A DNA stretch of 12,989 bases. Origin: DATEPR01 sp036503065. Its GTDB lineage: Bacteria > Actinomycetota > Actinomycetes > Mycobacteriales > Pseudonocardiaceae. The notes under the pieces are model-generated. The model was not told the DNA's origin, searched no databases, and worked only from the letters and a program-made list of their open reading frames with translations. The stretch's first letter is position 1. Every line of letters begins with the position of its first letter. Shown here one piece after another: positions 12,498 to 12,989 of the stretch. A program made the position numbers and the translations under genes. The DNA is taken from assembly GCA_036503065.1 (NCBI GenBank), contig DASXXM010000172.1:1-12989 (forward strand), in the 5' to 3' direction.

Positions 12498-12893
12498 GTG
12501 AGAGCGGTGCCGACCGGCAGGGTCAAGTGGTACGACTCGGAGAAGGGCTTCGGGTTCGTCACGCAGGACGGTGGCGAGGATGTCTACGTGCGCGCCTCCG
12601 CGCTGCCATCGGGTGTGCAGACGCTGAAAGCCGGTCAGCGCATCGAGTTCGGCATGGCCGAGGGCCGGCGGGGGCCGCAGGCGCTGTCGGTCAAGCTGCT
12701 CGACCCGCCACCGTCCATCGTCGAGGCTCGCCGCCGGCCGGCCGAGGAACTGCACGGCCTGATCGAGGACATGATCAAGCTGTTGGAGGGCAAGGTCCAG
12801 CCCGACCTGCGGCGCGGCCGCTACCCCGACCGCAAGACCACCAAGCGGATCGGCGAGGTCGTCCGGGCGGTCGCGAAGGAACTCGACCCGTAG
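12498..12893 (+). CDS. CspB-type cold-shock-domain protein with C-terminal extension
   Basis: A 131-residue nucleic-acid-binding protein. The cold-shock domain covers about residues 5-70: GRVKWYDSEKGFGFVTQDGGEDVYVRASALPSGVQTLKAGQRIEFGM. RNP1 is KGFGFV (16-21) and RNP2 is VYVRASAL (29-36), where Arg-Ala replaces the usual His-Phe. Residues 71-131 form a helical, charged extension (EELHGLIEDMIKLLEGKVQPDLRRGRYPDRKTTKRIGEVVRAVAKELD) typical of actinobacterial CspB, as in M. tuberculosis Rv0871; its function is unknown. It should bind single-stranded RNA or DNA and act as an RNA chaperone. GTG 12498 is placed six bases after AGGAG. GTG 12507, giving MPTGRVKWYD, matches the family N-terminus better but has a poorer ribosome-binding site. 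Confidence 0.92.
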   Translation: MRAVPTGRVKWYDSEKGFGFVTQDGGEDVYVRASALPSGVQTLKAGQRIEFGMAEGRRGPQALSVKLLDPPPSIVEARRRPAEELHGLIEDMIKLLEGKVQPDLRRGRYPDRKTTKRIGEVVRAVAKELDP

Positions 12894-12894
12894 G

Positions 12895-12989
12895 TCACTG
12901 GGTACAGAGGTTGTCCGCGGGTTTCGGCAGGACGGTGTTCGAAGGGGCACCCTGGGTGTTCGCGGTGAGCACCCAGGTGCCGCGGACCG
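12895..12989 (-). CDS. C-terminus of a second DUF2771-like protein (partial)
   Basis: Reading the minus strand back from TGA (12897 to 12895) gives an uninterrupted frame to the window edge, about 31 residues, containing GTWVLTANTQ and ending LPKPADNLCTQ. The lipoprotein encoded at 9595-10131 ends with GVWSMVADPPAGRQAELPKPGDNLCQSTA. The shared 'G.W...A' and 'LPKP.DNLC' show that this is a paralogue, or a protein of the same family. It converges with the cold-shock gene, with one base between stops. Only the C-terminus is in the window, so its start, signal peptide and length are unknown. Confidence 0.65.
   Translation of the reverse strand, partial: VRGTWVLTANTQGAPSNTVLPKPADNLCTQ

Noticed and set aside
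12000..12950. A 316-codon minus-strand frame across the cspB gene
   Set aside because: It is antisense to the unmistakable cold-shock domain and has no recognisable domain. The real minus-strand gene here is in another frame (12044-12301).

Overview
The window looks like chromosomal DNA of a high-G+C actinobacterium, most likely Pseudonocardiales (the Amycolatopsis/Kutzneria/Saccharothrix type). The signs are very high third-position G+C, frequent GTG/TTG starts, several apparently leaderless starts placed 6-8 nt after a TANNNT -10 box, and actinobacteria-restricted families (DUF2530, DUF3027, DUF2771, CspB with a long C-terminal extension). From memory, the gene content parallels the Mycobacterium tuberculosis Rv0871-Rv0882 neighbourhood: cspB, DUF2771 exported protein, MFS protein, divergent DUF3027 protein, MarR regulator, DUF2530 membrane protein. 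Most of the window is therefore conserved chromosome; the accessory-looking parts are the intergenic regions.

Layout. 1-255: no gene, two strong stem-loops and, at 240-258, a near-perfect DtxR/IdeR-type iron box that overlaps the last codon of the next gene. 256-3013 (minus strand): a secreted lipoprotein, a MarR regulator and an MFS_3-type exporter in line, with a roughly 300-bp stretch before the exporter core that holds DnaA-box-like words, a hairpin and a possible promoter. 3068-3343 (plus): a DUF2530 membrane protein with a leaderless start. 3344-3616: an A+T-richer convergent intergenic region with four copies of a GCTATAGC palindrome and a 30-bp tandem duplication. 3617-7517 (minus): a translationally overlapping pair, a DUF3027 Cys-rich protein followed by a 1003-residue sacsin/Hsp90-type GHKL ATPase.

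7683-10131 (plus): a large MFS-fold protein with a proline-rich N-terminal tail and a DUF2771 lipoprotein, the latter with its own good promoter. 10134-10871 (minus): a class I SAM methyltransferase, divergent from 10929-11501, an ABATE/CGNR zinc-finger regulator. The regulator is followed closely by a HAD phosphatase (11512-12174). A small two-helix membrane protein (12044-12301, minus) overlaps the phosphatase tail. 12498-12893 is a CspB-type cold-shock protein with a leader of about 100 nt. At the right edge, 12895-12989 (minus) is the C-terminus of a second DUF2771-like protein whose ending closely resembles that of the first.

How the genes may work together. The left part is an envelope/export module under MarR and perhaps iron control. 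The centre is a conserved, uncharacterised ATPase plus zinc-protein pair. The right part is a small regulatory/metabolic cluster inserted between two DUF2771 paralogues. No transposase, integrase, tRNA, rRNA or CRISPR array was seen. The best candidates for something undescribed are the DUF3027-GHKL ATPase pair, the palindrome/tandem-repeat region beside it, and the DUF2771 duplication.
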